A DNA stretch of 57,603 nucleotides. Origin: Mycolicibacter acidiphilus. Lineage in GTDB: Bacteria; Actinomycetota; Actinomycetes; Mycobacteriales; Mycobacteriaceae. The notes beneath the pieces are model-generated. The model saw only the letters and a list, made by a program, of their open reading frames with translations. It searched no databases and was not told the DNA's origin. The stretch spans positions 1 to 57,603 of the forward strand of contig NZ_JAHCLR010000042.1 in NCBI RefSeq assembly GCF_018455725.1, written 5' to 3'. The position numbers and the translations under genes are program-made. Below, piece by piece: positions 47,445 to 57,603 of the stretch. Position 1 is the first letter of the stretch, and every line of letters starts with the position of its first letter.

Positions 47445-48200
47445 ATGATCGAGACCACTCTGGCCGAGGCCGCGATCGACGTCGGCGACCACCACACCGC
47501 CGTCTGGCCGCTGGTGGGCGTCGTCAATGTCGACACCATCCTGGCCACGTCGATCGCCGCGGTCATCGTGATCGCACTGGCGCTGCTCCTGCGCGTGAAG
47601 GTCACCTCCACCGGCGTGCCGGGCGGGCTTCAGCTGTTCTTCGAGGCGGTCACCGTCGGAATGCGCAATCAGATCGAGAGCGCGATCGGGATGCGCATCG
47701 CGCCGTTCGTGCTGCCGCTGGCGGTGACGATCTTCGTGTTCATCCTGGTCTCCAACTGGCTGTCGGTACTGCCGCTGCAGTACGTCGACGAGCACGGTAC
47801 GGCGGCTGAGGTGCTGCCGTCGGCCGCGGCGGACATCAACTACGTGCTGGCGCTGGCGCTGTTCGTCTTCTGCTGCTACCACCTGGCCGGCTTCTGGCGG
47901 CGCGGGTTCCTCGGCCACCCGTGGCGGGTACTGAAGGGTCACGTCGCGTTCATGGCGCCGTTCAACCTGGTCGAGGAGATCGCCAAGCCGGTCTCACTGT
48001 CCCTGCGACTCTTCGGCAACATCTTCGCCGGCGGCATCCTGGTCGCGCTGATCGCGCTGTTCCCGGCCTACGTCATGTGGGCGCCGAACGCGATCTGGAA
48101 GTCGTTCGACCTGTTCGTCGGCCTGATCCAGGCCTTCATCTTCGCGCTGCTCACCATCTTGTACTTCGCCCAGGCGATGGAGATGGAAGAGCATCACTGA
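47445..48200 (+). CDS. atpB: ATP synthase Fo subunit a
   Basis: A 251-residue subunit a with five to six membrane helices. The essential arginine for proton transfer is Arg188 in [14 protein letters not shown], and the C-terminal helix is [25 protein letters not shown]. It forms the two proton half-channels against the c ring. The N-terminal segment is outside the membrane. Start ATG 47445, 2 nt after the preceding gene. Confidence 0.97.
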   Translation: MIETTLAEAAIDVGDHHTAVWPLVGVVNVDTILATSIAAVIVIALALLLRVKVTSTGVPGGLQLFFEAVTVGMRNQIESAIGMRIAPFVLPLAVTIFVFILVSNWLSVLPLQYVDEHGTAAEVLPSAAADINYVLALALFVFCCYHLAGFWRRGFLGHPWRVLKGHVAFMAPFNLVEEIAKPVSLSLRLFGNIFAGGILVALIALFPAYVMWAPNAIWKSFDLFVGLIQAFIFALLTILYFAQAMEMEEHH

Positions 48201-48261
48201 GTAAGCCCAACCTCTACAACAAAGACCTGGTAGACCACTACCAGCTAGCAAGAAGGAGTAA

Positions 48262-48510
<249 letters not shown>

Positions 48511-48519
48511 CTCGCGTCG

Positions 48520-49035
48520 ATGGGTGACATGAGCGCAACCGTTCTCGCTGTGCGCCAGTTGGCGGAAGGGGGCGAGGAGGCGGGCGGTAGCAACTTCCTG
48601 CTGCCGAACGGCACCTTCTTCGTCATCTTGGCGATCTTCGTGATCGTGCTGATCGTGATCGGCACCTTCGTGGTTCCGCCGATCATGAAGGTGCTGCGGG
48701 AGCGCGACAACATGGTCACCAAGACCGCCGCCGACAACAAGCAGTCGGCCGAGCAGTTCGCAGCTGCGGAGGCCGACTACGAGAAGGAGATGTCGGCGGC
48801 GCGGCTCGAGGCGTCGACGGTTCGCGACGACGCCCGGGCCGAGGGTCGTAAGGCCATCGAGGAGGCCCGCTCGCGGGCCGATGCCGAGGTGGCCACGGTC
48901 GTGCAGGGTGCCACTGAGCAACTCAAGCAAGAAGGTGACGCGGTGAACGAGCAGCTGCGCGCCCGGGTGGAGACACTGTCGGCCGCCTTGGCCAGCCGAA
49001 TTCTCGGCGTCGAGGTCGGATCAACGGGACGGTAA
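48520..49035 (+). CDS. atpF: ATP synthase Fo subunit b
   Basis: A 171-residue stalk subunit. One N-terminal membrane helix ([22 protein letters not shown]) is followed by a long charged coiled coil ([24 protein letters not shown] onward). In mycobacteria it pairs with the b-like part of AtpH to make a heterodimeric stator. ATG 48520 matches the M. tuberculosis length; ATG 48529 is a possible alternative. Confidence 0.95.
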   Translation: MGDMSATVLAVRQLAEGGEEAGGSNFLLPNGTFFVILAIFVIVLIVIGTFVVPPIMKVLRERDNMVTKTAADNKQSAEQFAAAEADYEKEMSAARLEASTVRDDARAEGRKAIEEARSRADAEVATVVQGATEQLKQEGDAVNEQLRARVETLSAALASRILGVEVGSTGR

Positions 49036-49042
49036 CGAGAAA

Positions 49043-50383
49043 ATGTCAACGTTCATCGGGCAGCTGGTTGGCTTCGCCGTCATTGTCTGGCTGCTGTGGC
49101 GGTTCGTCGTACCGCCGATCCGCAAGCTGATGGCTGACCAGCAGGAGGCCGTGCGCAAGCAGCTGGCCGAAGCTGCTGCGGCGGCCGACCGGCTGGCGCA
49201 GGCCAGCCAGGCGCACACCACCGCGGTCGCCAACGCCGAGGTGGAGGCGAAGCGGGTCACCGAGGAGGCACGAGCCGACGCGGTCCGCATCGCCGAGCAG
49301 TTGCGGACGCAGGCCGGTACCGACGCCGAGCGGATCAAGGCCACCGGCAGCCAGCAGGTCGGCCTGCTGCGTAGCCAGCTGGTTCGGCAGCTGCGGGCGG
49401 ATCTGGGCACCGAGTCGGTGGAGCGGGCCGCGAGCCTGGTCCGCGACCACGTGTCCGACCCGGCTCGGCAGTCCGCGACCGTCGATCGGTTCCTGGCTGA
49501 GCTGGACGCCATGGCGGCCAAGCCGATCGACGCCAAGGACACTGAGATCCCGCTGCTGGCCACGATGCGTTCGGCCAGCCGGCTCGCGCTGGAGAACCTG
49601 GTCCGCGAACTCGACACGGCGACCGCCGCCCTCGACGAGAAGGGCCTGTCGGCACTGGCCGCAGACCTGGTCGCGGTCGCCAAACTGCTGATCGGCGAGA
49701 AGGTCGTCACTCGGCACCTGACCGTGCCCGCCGAGGACGCCGCCGCCAAGGTGCGGCTGGTGGACCGGTTGTTGAGCGGCAAGGTCGGCGCGCCGGCCCT
49801 GGCGCTGCTGAAGACCGCCGTCTCGGCACGCTGGTCGACCGACACGGACCTGGTCGACGCGGTCGAGCACCTGGGCCGTCAGGCCCTGCTGGTGCGGGCA
49901 GAGCGGGCCGGCCAGATCGACGAGGTGGAGGACCAGCTGTTCCGGTTCTCCCGGGTGCTGGACGCCCAGCCGCGGCTGGACATCCTGCTCGGCGACAACG
50001 TGACGCCGGCCGCCGGCCGGGTGGCGCTGCTGCGCAAGGTGCTCGGCTCCGGGGCGAACCCGGTCACCGTCGAACTGCTGACGCAGACCGTCGAACTGCT
50101 GCGCGGCCAGCCCGCCCACCAGGCGGTGGCCGATCTGGCTCACCTCGCGGTGGCCCGTCGCGGCGAGGTGGTGGCCCGCGTCGGTGCGGCCGCGGACCTC
50201 AGCGCCGCACAGCGCACCCGGCTGAACGAGGTGCTCAGCCGGATCTACAGCCACCCGGTGCGGGTGCAGCTGCACATCGACCCGGAACTGCTGGGCGGGC
50301 TGACCATCGCGGTCCGCGACGAGGTGATCGACGGTTCGCTGTCGGCTCGCCTGACCGCCGCACAAGCCCAGTTGCCCGACTGA
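49043..50383 (+). CDS. atpH: ATP synthase fused b'-delta subunit
   Basis: A 446-residue fusion specific to mycobacteria and relatives. Residues 1-25 are a membrane helix ([20 protein letters not shown]), 26-165 a b-type coiled coil, about 166-270 a linker, and about 275-446 the delta domain that caps the F1 head ([30 protein letters not shown], and the C-terminal [17 protein letters not shown]). Starts 7 nt after atpF. Completes the stator together with AtpF. Confidence 0.96.
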   Translation: MSTFIGQLVGFAVIVWLLWRFVVPPIRKLMADQQEAVRKQLAEAAAAADRLAQASQAHTTAVANAEVEAKRVTEEARADAVRIAEQLRTQAGTDAERIKATGSQQVGLLRSQLVRQLRADLGTESVERAASLVRDHVSDPARQSATVDRFLAELDAMAAKPIDAKDTEIPLLATMRSASRLALENLVRELDTATAALDEKGLSALAADLVAVAKLLIGEKVVTRHLTVPAEDAAAKVRLVDRLLSGKVGAPALALLKTAVSARWSTDTDLVDAVEHLGRQALLVRAERAGQIDEVEDQLFRFSRVLDAQPRLDILLGDNVTPAAGRVALLRKVLGSGANPVTVELLTQTVELLRGQPAHQAVADLAHLAVARRGEVVARVGAAADLSAAQRTRLNEVLSRIYSHPVRVQLHIDPELLGGLTIAVRDEVIDGSLSARLTAAQAQLPD

Positions 50384-50434
50384 CCCCCAGTTTTTGATCA
50401 CCATCCATAACCACAGGTAGGAAGACGAAGAGCC

Positions 50435-52081
50435 ATGGCAGAGTTGACCATCTCCGCTGACGACATCCAGGGGGCGATCGAGGAGTACGTGGGCTCCTTC
50501 TCCGCCGAAAGCGCCCGCGAGGAGGTCGGCACCGTCGTCGACGCGGGTGACGGTATCGCCCACGTCGAGGGTTTGCCCTCGGTGATGACCCAGGAGCTGC
50601 TGGAGTTCCCCGGCGGCGTGCTCGGTGTCGCGCTGAACCTCGATGAGCACAGCGTCGGCGCCGTCATCCTCGGTGACTTCGAGCACATCGAGCAGGGTCA
50701 GCAGGTCAAGCGGACCGGCGAGGTGCTCTCGGTGCCGGTCGGTGACGCCTTCCTGGGCCGCGTGGTCAACCCGCTCGGTCAGCCGATCGACGGCCGGGGC
50801 GAGATCGCCGCCGAGACCCGCCGGCCGCTGGAGATGCAGGCTCCGTCGGTGGTGCAGCGGCAGAGCGTGAGCGAGCCGCTGCAGACCGGCATCAAGGCCG
50901 TCGACGCCATGACCCCGATCGGCCGCGGCCAGCGTCAGCTGGTCATCGGCGACCGCAAGACCGGCAAGACCGCCATGTGCGTCGACACCATCCTCAACCA
51001 GCGCAAGAACTGGGAGAGCGGCGACGTCCAGCAGCAGGTGCGCTGCGTCTACGTCGCGATCGGCCAGAAGGGCACCACCATCGCCAGCGTGCGCCGTGCG
51101 CTGGAAGAGGGCGGCGCGATGGACTACACCACGATCGTGGCCGCGCCCGCGTCCGACTCCGCCGGCTTCAAGTGGCTGGCCCCCTACACCGGCTCGGCCA
51201 TCGCCCAGCACTGGATGTACGGCGGCAAGCACGTGCTGATCGTCTTCGACGACCTGACCAAGCAGGCCGAAGCCTACCGCGCGATCTCGCTGCTGCTGCG
51301 CCGCCCGCCGGGCCGCGAGGCCTACCCCGGTGACGTGTTCTACCTGCACTCCCGGCTGCTGGAGCGCTGCGCGAAGCTCTCCGACGAGCTCGGTGGTGGT
51401 TCGCTGACCGGTCTGCCGATCATCGAGACCAAGGCCAACGACATCTCGGCCTACATCCCGACCAACGTCATCTCGATCACCGACGGTCAGTGCTTCCTGG
51501 AGACCGACCTGTTCAACCAGGGTGTCCGGCCGGCCATCAACGTCGGTGTGTCGGTGTCGCGTGTCGGTGGCGCCGCGCAGATCAAGGCGATGAAAGAGGT
51601 TGCCGGGTCGCTGCGTCTGGACCTGTCGCAGTACCGCGAGCTGGAGGCGTTCGCCGCCTTCGCCTCCGACCTGGACGCCACCTCCAAGGCACAGCTGGAG
51701 CGCGGCGCGCGCCTGGTCGAACTGCTCAAGCAGCCGCAGTACGCGCCGATGCCGGTCGAGGACCAGGTCGTCGCAGTCTTCCTGGGCACCGGCGGGTACC
51801 TGGACTCGGTCCCGGTCGAGGACATCGGCCGGTTCGAGTCGGAGTTCCTGGACCACCTGAAGGCCTCGCAGGCCGACATCCTGTCCGGCATCCGCGAGTC
51901 GAAGAAGCTCTCCGAGGAGGCCGAGCAGAAGCTGATCGACGTCATCGGCCAGTTCAAGAAGGGTTTCGCGGCGTCCGACGGCAGCTCAGTGGTGCCCGAG
52001 GAGCATGTCGCGGCGCTCGACGAGGACAAGCTCGGCAAGGAAGCGGTGCAGGTCCGCAAGCCCGCACCGGCCAAGAAGTAA
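50435..52081 (+). CDS. atpA: ATP synthase F1 subunit alpha
   Basis: A 548-residue alpha subunit. Walker A is GDRKTGKTA (172-180), with [26 protein letters not shown] typical of F1. The C-terminal extension (about 35 residues, ending [20 protein letters not shown]) is the mycobacterial feature that suppresses ATP hydrolysis by contacting gamma. It binds nucleotide non-catalytically and completes the beta sites. ATG 50435, ribosome site AGGAAGACGAAG. Confidence 0.97.
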   Translation: MAELTISADDIQGAIEEYVGSFSAESAREEVGTVVDAGDGIAHVEGLPSVMTQELLEFPGGVLGVALNLDEHSVGAVILGDFEHIEQGQQVKRTGEVLSVPVGDAFLGRVVNPLGQPIDGRGEIAAETRRPLEMQAPSVVQRQSVSEPLQTGIKAVDAMTPIGRGQRQLVIGDRKTGKTAMCVDTILNQRKNWESGDVQQQVRCVYVAIGQKGTTIASVRRALEEGGAMDYTTIVAAPASDSAGFKWLAPYTGSAIAQHWMYGGKHVLIVFDDLTKQAEAYRAISLLLRRPPGREAYPGDVFYLHSRLLERCAKLSDELGGGSLTGLPIIETKANDISAYIPTNVISITDGQCFLETDLFNQGVRPAINVGVSVSRVGGAAQIKAMKEVAGSLRLDLSQYRELEAFAAFASDLDATSKAQLERGARLVELLKQPQYAPMPVEDQVVAVFLGTGGYLDSVPVEDIGRFESEFLDHLKASQADILSGIRESKKLSEEAEQKLIDVIGQFKKGFAASDGSSVVPEEHVAALDEDKLGKEAVQVRKPAPAKK

Positions 52082-52096
52082 GCGCCGGGACGTCAG

Positions 52097-54479
<2,383 letters not shown>

Positions 54480-54513
54480 TCGGTGTTCTTCTGCCGGCGA
54501 AAGGCGGTGAGTA

Positions 54514-54879
54514 ATGGCCGACTTCGACGTCGACATCGTCGCAGTCGATCGCAAGGTCTGGTCGGGTAAGGCGACGTTCGTCTTCACCCGCACCACCGTT
54601 GGTGAGATCGGCATCATGCCCCGGCACATCCCCCTGGTGGCCGAACTGGTGGCGGACGCACTGGTGCGGGTCGACCGGGTCGAGGACGGCGAGCTCCGGC
54701 TCGCCGTGCACGGCGGGTTCCTGTCTGTGACCGAGGAGGGTGTCAGCATCCTGGCCGAGTCCGTGGACTTCGCCGCGGAGATCGACGAGGCGACTGCGCG
54801 GCACGACGCGCAGTCCGGCGACCCGAAGCTTGCCGCGCAGGGCCGCGCCAGGCTGCGCGCCCTGGGTGTGATCGACTAG
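54514..54879 (+). CDS. atpC: ATP synthase F1 subunit epsilon
   Basis: A 121-residue subunit: N-terminal ten-strand barrel ([40 protein letters not shown]) and a short C-terminal helix ending [11 protein letters not shown]. The C-terminal part is shorter than in E. coli, the mycobacterial form. Couples gamma to the c ring. Starts 34 nt after atpD with ribosome site AAAGGCGG. Confidence 0.95.
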   Translation: MADFDVDIVAVDRKVWSGKATFVFTRTTVGEIGIMPRHIPLVAELVADALVRVDRVEDGELRLAVHGGFLSVTEEGVSILAESVDFAAEIDEATARHDAQSGDPKLAAQGRARLRALGVID

Positions 54880-54894
54880 CAGGACATTGAGTCG

Positions 54895-55338
54895 ATGAGC
54901 GCCACCACGATCTCGATGGTCGTGCTCATCACCGTGCTTCTTGGTGCCGTCCTGGTGCTGAGCTTCCGGCTGTGGAAGCTGCGCCAGGGCGGCACCGCTG
55001 CAATCATGCGAGACCTGCCGGCGGACGGCGGCCACGGCTGGCGGCACGGCGTAATCCGCTATCGCGGTGGGGAAGCCGCGTTTTATCGACTGTCGAGCGT
55101 GCGACTCTGGCCGGATCGGCGGCTGAGCCGGCGCGGCGTCGAGGTGGTCGCCCGGCGCGCCCCCCGCGGGGATGAGTTCGACATCATGACCGACGAGGTC
55201 GTCGTGCTGGAACTGCGCGACGCGACCCAGGAGCGCCGGACCGGCTCGGAGATCGCGATGGACCGCGGCGCCCGGTCGGCATTCCTGTCCTGGCTGGAGG
55301 CACGGCCATCACCACGGGCGCGCAACCGTAACGTCTGA
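54895..55338 (+). CDS. DUF2550 membrane-anchored protein (Rv1312-like)
   Basis: A 147-residue protein: one N-terminal membrane helix (ISMVVLITVLLGAVLVLSFRL) and a cytoplasmic DUF2550 domain (WRHGVIRYRGGEAAFYRLSSVRLWPDRRLSRRGVEVVARRAPRG). It follows atpC by 15 nt and is conserved there in mycobacteria, suggesting a link to the ATP synthase or the membrane, but no function is established. Confidence 0.88.
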   Translation: MSATTISMVVLITVLLGAVLVLSFRLWKLRQGGTAAIMRDLPADGGHGWRHGVIRYRGGEAAFYRLSSVRLWPDRRLSRRGVEVVARRAPRGDEFDIMTDEVVVLELRDATQERRTGSEIAMDRGARSAFLSWLEARPSPRARNRNV

Positions 55339-55362
55339 CGCGACGAATCTCGTTGGCGCAGA

Positions 55363-55953
55363 TCACTTCCCGGGACGATCGGTCCGTTCCCCGCCCGGCT
55401 GCCACAGCACGTCACCACCGGGATTCGCCAGTCGGCACAGCACGAACATCAGGTCGGACAGGCGATTGAGGTACTTGGCCGGCAGGACGCTGACACCGTC
55501 CGGATGAGCCTCGACGGCCGCCCAGGCTGACCGCTCGGCACGACGCACCGCCGTGCGTGCGACATGCAGCAGCGCCGACAGCGGGGAGCCGCCGGGCAGG
55601 ATGAACGAATTCAGCGGCGAGAGTCGCGCGTTGTACTCGTCACACCACTGCTCAAGCCGGTCGACGTAGTCCTGGGTAACCCGCAGCGGTGGGTACTTGG
55701 GGTTCTCGACCACCGGGGTCGCCAGGTCGGCGCCGGCGTCGAACATCTCGTTCTGGATGCGCAGCAGCGTGGCGCGGACGTCGTCGTCGGGACCGCCCAG
55801 TGCGATGGCCGCCCCGATCGCGGCGTTCGCCTCCTCGATGTCGGCATAACCGACCAGCCGAGGGTCGGTCTTGGGGACCCGGGAGAAGTCGCTCAGGCCG
55901 GTCGTCCCGTCGTCACCGGTGCGGGTGTAGACGCGTGTGATGTGCACTCCCAT
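55363..55953 (-). CDS. PduO-type ATP:cob(I)alamin adenosyltransferase (Rv1314c-like)
   Basis: A 196-residue adenosyltransferase. VYTRTGDDGTTGLSD is the ATP-binding loop, ARTAVRRAERSAWA and YLNRLSDLMFVLCRLAN the conserved C-terminal helices. It adds the 5'-deoxyadenosyl group to cob(I)alamin to make coenzyme B12, used by methylmalonyl-CoA mutase. Trimeric by family knowledge. Convergent with the atp operon and divergent from murA by 110 nt. Confidence 0.93.
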   Translation of the reverse strand: MGVHITRVYTRTGDDGTTGLSDFSRVPKTDPRLVGYADIEEANAAIGAAIALGGPDDDVRATLLRIQNEMFDAGADLATPVVENPKYPPLRVTQDYVDRLEQWCDEYNARLSPLNSFILPGGSPLSALLHVARTAVRRAERSAWAAVEAHPDGVSVLPAKYLNRLSDLMFVLCRLANPGGDVLWQPGGERTDRPGK

Positions 55954-56050
55954 GGCGTAAACCGTACCGGTGCCCCAGTTGGCGGATCCGCGGCCGCCCG
56001 CTGATCCGGTAAGGCGGCGGGTTTTGACCGGACGGGCCCGGCACGCTTAC

Positions 56051-56056
56051 TACACT
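56051..56056 (+). promoter_or_regulatory. -10 of a leaderless murA promoter
   Basis: TACACT ends 7 nt before the murA GTG (56064), so transcription should begin at the start codon. No ribosome site is present upstream. TTGACC at 56024-56029 is too far (21 nt) to be a normal -35. Confidence 0.55.
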
Positions 56057-56063
56057 GGCGCGC

Positions 56064-57317
56064 GTGAGTGAGCATTTCGTTGTCACCGGCGGCAATCGGT
56101 TGTCCGGTGAGGTCGCCGTCGGGGGTGCCAAGAACAGCGTGCTCAAGTTGATGGCGGCCGCCCTGCTGGCAGAGGGCACCAGCACCATCACCAACTGCCC
56201 GGACATCCTGGACGTGCCGCTGATGGCGGAGGTGCTGCGCGGCCTGGGGGCGACGGTCGAACTCGACGGCACCACCGTGCGGATCAACTCGCCGGACGAG
56301 CCCAAGTACGACGCCGATTTCGCGGCCGTGCGGCAATTCCGCGCGTCGGTGTGTGTGCTGGGGCCACTGGTGGGCCGGTGCCTGCGGGCCAAGGTGGCTC
56401 TGCCGGGCGGCGACGCGATCGGGTCGCGTCCGTTGGACATGCACCAGGCCGGCCTGCGGCAGCTCGGGGCAACCTGCAACATCGAACACGGATGTGTTGT
56501 CGCCCAAGCGGATTCACTGCACGGTGCGGAGATCCAACTGGAATTCCCATCGGTCGGCGCGACCGAGAACATCCTGATGGCCGCGGTGCTCGCCGAGGGG
56601 GTCACCACGATCCACAATGCCGCCCGGGAGCCGGACGTCGTCGATCTGTGCACGATGCTCAACCAGATGGGGGCGCAGATCGAGGGTGCCGGCTCCCCGA
56701 CGCTGACGATCACCGGCGTGCCCCGACTGCATCCGACCGAGCACGAGGTGATCGGTGACCGTATCGTCGCCGCCACCTGGGCGATCGCGGCGGTGATGAC
56801 CCGCGGTGACATCTCGGTGACCGGCGTCGATCCGGCGCACCTGCAACTGGTCCTGCACAAACTGCATGACGCCGGCGCGACTGTCACCCAGTCCGACCAC
56901 GGATTCCGGGTGGCTCAATACGAGCGCCCCAAGGCGGTCAACGTGGCGACGCTGCCGTTCCCGGGCTTCCCGACCGACCTGCAGCCGATGGCGATCGGTC
57001 TGGCCGCGATCGCCGATGGCACCTCGATGATCACCGAGAACGTGTTCGAGGCCAGGTTCCGGTTCGTGGAGGAGATGATCCGCCTGGGCGCCGATGCGCG
57101 GACCGACGGACACCACGCGGTGGTGCGCGGTCTGCCGCAGCTGTCGAGTGCCCCGGTGTGGGCCTCGGACATCCGGGCTGGCGCAGGTCTGGTGCTTGCG
57201 GGCCTGGTCGCAGACGGTGAGACCGAGGTTTACGACGTCTACCACATCGACCGCGGGTACCCGCTCTTCGTGGAAAACCTGGCCGGTCTCGGGGCCGAAA
57301 TCGAGCGTGTAAGATAG
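56064..57317 (+). CDS. murA: UDP-GlcNAc 1-carboxyvinyltransferase MurA
   Basis: A 417-residue EPSP-synthase-fold enzyme, first committed step of peptidoglycan synthesis. Lys23-Asn24 ([10 protein letters not shown]) bind substrate. The loop residue that is Cys115 in E. coli is Asp117 here ([11 protein letters not shown]), the mycobacterial form that cannot be alkylated by fosfomycin. C-terminal [15 protein letters not shown] and [13 protein letters not shown] are conserved. Start GTG 56064. Directly upstream of the rRNA operon, the standard mycobacterial rrnA context. Confidence 0.96.
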   Translation: MSEHFVVTGGNRLSGEVAVGGAKNSVLKLMAAALLAEGTSTITNCPDILDVPLMAEVLRGLGATVELDGTTVRINSPDEPKYDADFAAVRQFRASVCVLGPLVGRCLRAKVALPGGDAIGSRPLDMHQAGLRQLGATCNIEHGCVVAQADSLHGAEIQLEFPSVGATENILMAAVLAEGVTTIHNAAREPDVVDLCTMLNQMGAQIEGAGSPTLTITGVPRLHPTEHEVIGDRIVAATWAIAAVMTRGDISVTGVDPAHLQLVLHKLHDAGATVTQSDHGFRVAQYERPKAVNVATLPFPGFPTDLQPMAIGLAAIADGTSMITENVFEARFRFVEEMIRLGADARTDGHHAVVRGLPQLSSAPVWASDIRAGAGLVLAGLVADGETEVYDVYHIDRGYPLFVENLAGLGAEIERVR

Positions 57318-57323
57318 GGTTCC

Positions 57324-57360
57324 TGAGTCGGTGACAAGCGCAAGCGAAGGCCACTGACTC
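57324..57360 (+). terminator. Possible murA terminator hairpin
   Basis: GAGTCGGTG (57325-57333) can pair with CACTGACTC (57352-57360) over 9 bp with one G-U, closing an 18-nt loop. It lies 7 nt after the murA stop and before the rRNA promoter. No T-run follows, so it may instead insulate. Confidence 0.4.
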
Positions 57361-57376
57361 GCCCCGACCAGGCGAT

Positions 57377-57406
57377 TTGACGCGGGACACGCGATCGACA
57401 TAGACT
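57377..57406 (+). promoter_or_regulatory. rRNA operon promoter (PCL1-like)
   Basis: TTGACG at 57377-57382 and TAGACT at 57401-57406 with an 18-nt spacer form a strong SigA promoter. The start point would be near 57413, about 180 nt before 16S rRNA, the distance expected of mycobacterial PCL1. No second clear promoter is seen between it and murA. Confidence 0.85.
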
Positions 57407-57592
57407 GGTCAGGTTGCCCCAAAACGGCCAAAAAAGCCGCAGGGCGTGTTGTTTGAGAACTCAATAGTGTGTTTGGTGGTTTTTGTTTGTTGTTGTTTTT
57501 TGCCACATTCTTGACGCCCCGTGTTGGGGGTGTGGTGTTTTTGGATGTCAGTTTTTGACTGATGTTTTTGGTTCAGATTGCTCTGAAACAGT
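57407..57592 (+). other. Pre-rRNA leader
   Basis: The T-rich leader contains the conserved mycobacterial segment TGTTTGAGAACTCAATAGTG (57450-57469), which belongs to the antitermination and processing region, a hairpin around CGCCCC/GGGGGTG (about 57515-57531), and TTCAGA-TTGC-TCTGAA (57572-57587). These structures guide RNase III cleavage and 16S maturation. No protein is encoded. Confidence 0.75.
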
Positions 57593-57603
57593 TTTTGTTT
57601 GGA
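57593..57603 (+). rRNA. rrs: 16S rRNA, first 11 nt (partial at window edge)
   Basis: TTTTGTTTGGA at the very end equals the annotated 5' end of mycobacterial 16S rRNA, which continues GAGTTTGATCC in known species. Only the first bases lie in the window; identity rests on this match and on the rRNA promoter and leader upstream. Confidence 0.75.

Noticed and set aside
49046-51856. Minus-strand frame of 936 codons
   Set aside because: Antisense shadow of atpH and atpA; composition dominated by Arg, Gly, Gln and His without a fold signature.
56024-56029. TTGACC as the -35 for murA
   Set aside because: Spacing to TACACT is 21 nt, outside the usual 16-19.

Overview
The window is mycobacterial chromosome, on the evidence of uniformly high GC, a PGRS-repeat protein, two PPE proteins, F420-type oxidoreductases, a fused b-delta AtpH, many GTG starts, and a gene order that follows the M. 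tuberculosis block Rv1261c to Rv1315 and then rrs. I compared that order from memory, not by a search. AtpE carries Met at position 63, a change reported for M. xenopi, M. novocastrense and M. shimoidei, so the source may be one of these species or a relative. No CRISPR array, transposase or prophage gene was seen.

Left part (1-11.9 kb): the 5' end of a PGRS protein that has a signal peptide in place of a PE domain; a minus-strand trio (PatB-like aminotransferase, HIT protein, Ddn-family reductase); divergently, an AmiB2-type amidase and an Rv1264-type adenylate cyclase; an Acg-like nitroreductase with possible DosR sites upstream; a heterodimeric ABC exporter; lipoproteins lprB and lprC; and SixA. 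The pknH-embR cluster found between the cyclase and the exporter in M. tuberculosis is absent here.

Middle part (11.9-33.7 kb): a YhaO/YhaN-like nuclease-ATPase pair occupies the place of the Rv1277/Rv1278 pair, followed by a small HTH protein and an apparent remnant region. Next come a minus-strand opp peptide importer (oppB-oppC-oppD-oppA, every junction overlapping), canA carbonic anhydrase, and a sulfate-activation operon cysD-cysNC-cysQ with an Rrf2 regulator. A variable envelope-related stretch follows: VOC protein, luciferase-like oxidoreductase, secreted DUF4185 protein, two SVP-type PPE proteins, and a Tat-exported DUF1906 protein. It ends at tRNA-Arg(CCG).

Right part (33.9-57.6 kb) is conserved housekeeping on the plus strand: argS-lysA-hom-thrC-thrB, rho, rpmE-prfA-prmC-tsaC-wecA, the complete F1Fo ATP synthase operon (atpI-like gene, atpBEFHAGDC, then a DUF2550 gene), a PduO-type cobalamin adenosyltransferase on the minus strand, murA, and the rRNA promoter and leader. 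The first about 11 nt of 16S rRNA lie at the window edge.

The most useful signals are the AtpE Met63 substitution (predicted bedaquiline insensitivity), MurA Asp117 (fosfomycin insensitivity), the YhaON replacement island, and the envelope-related replacement segment downstream of the tRNA-Arg 3' end.
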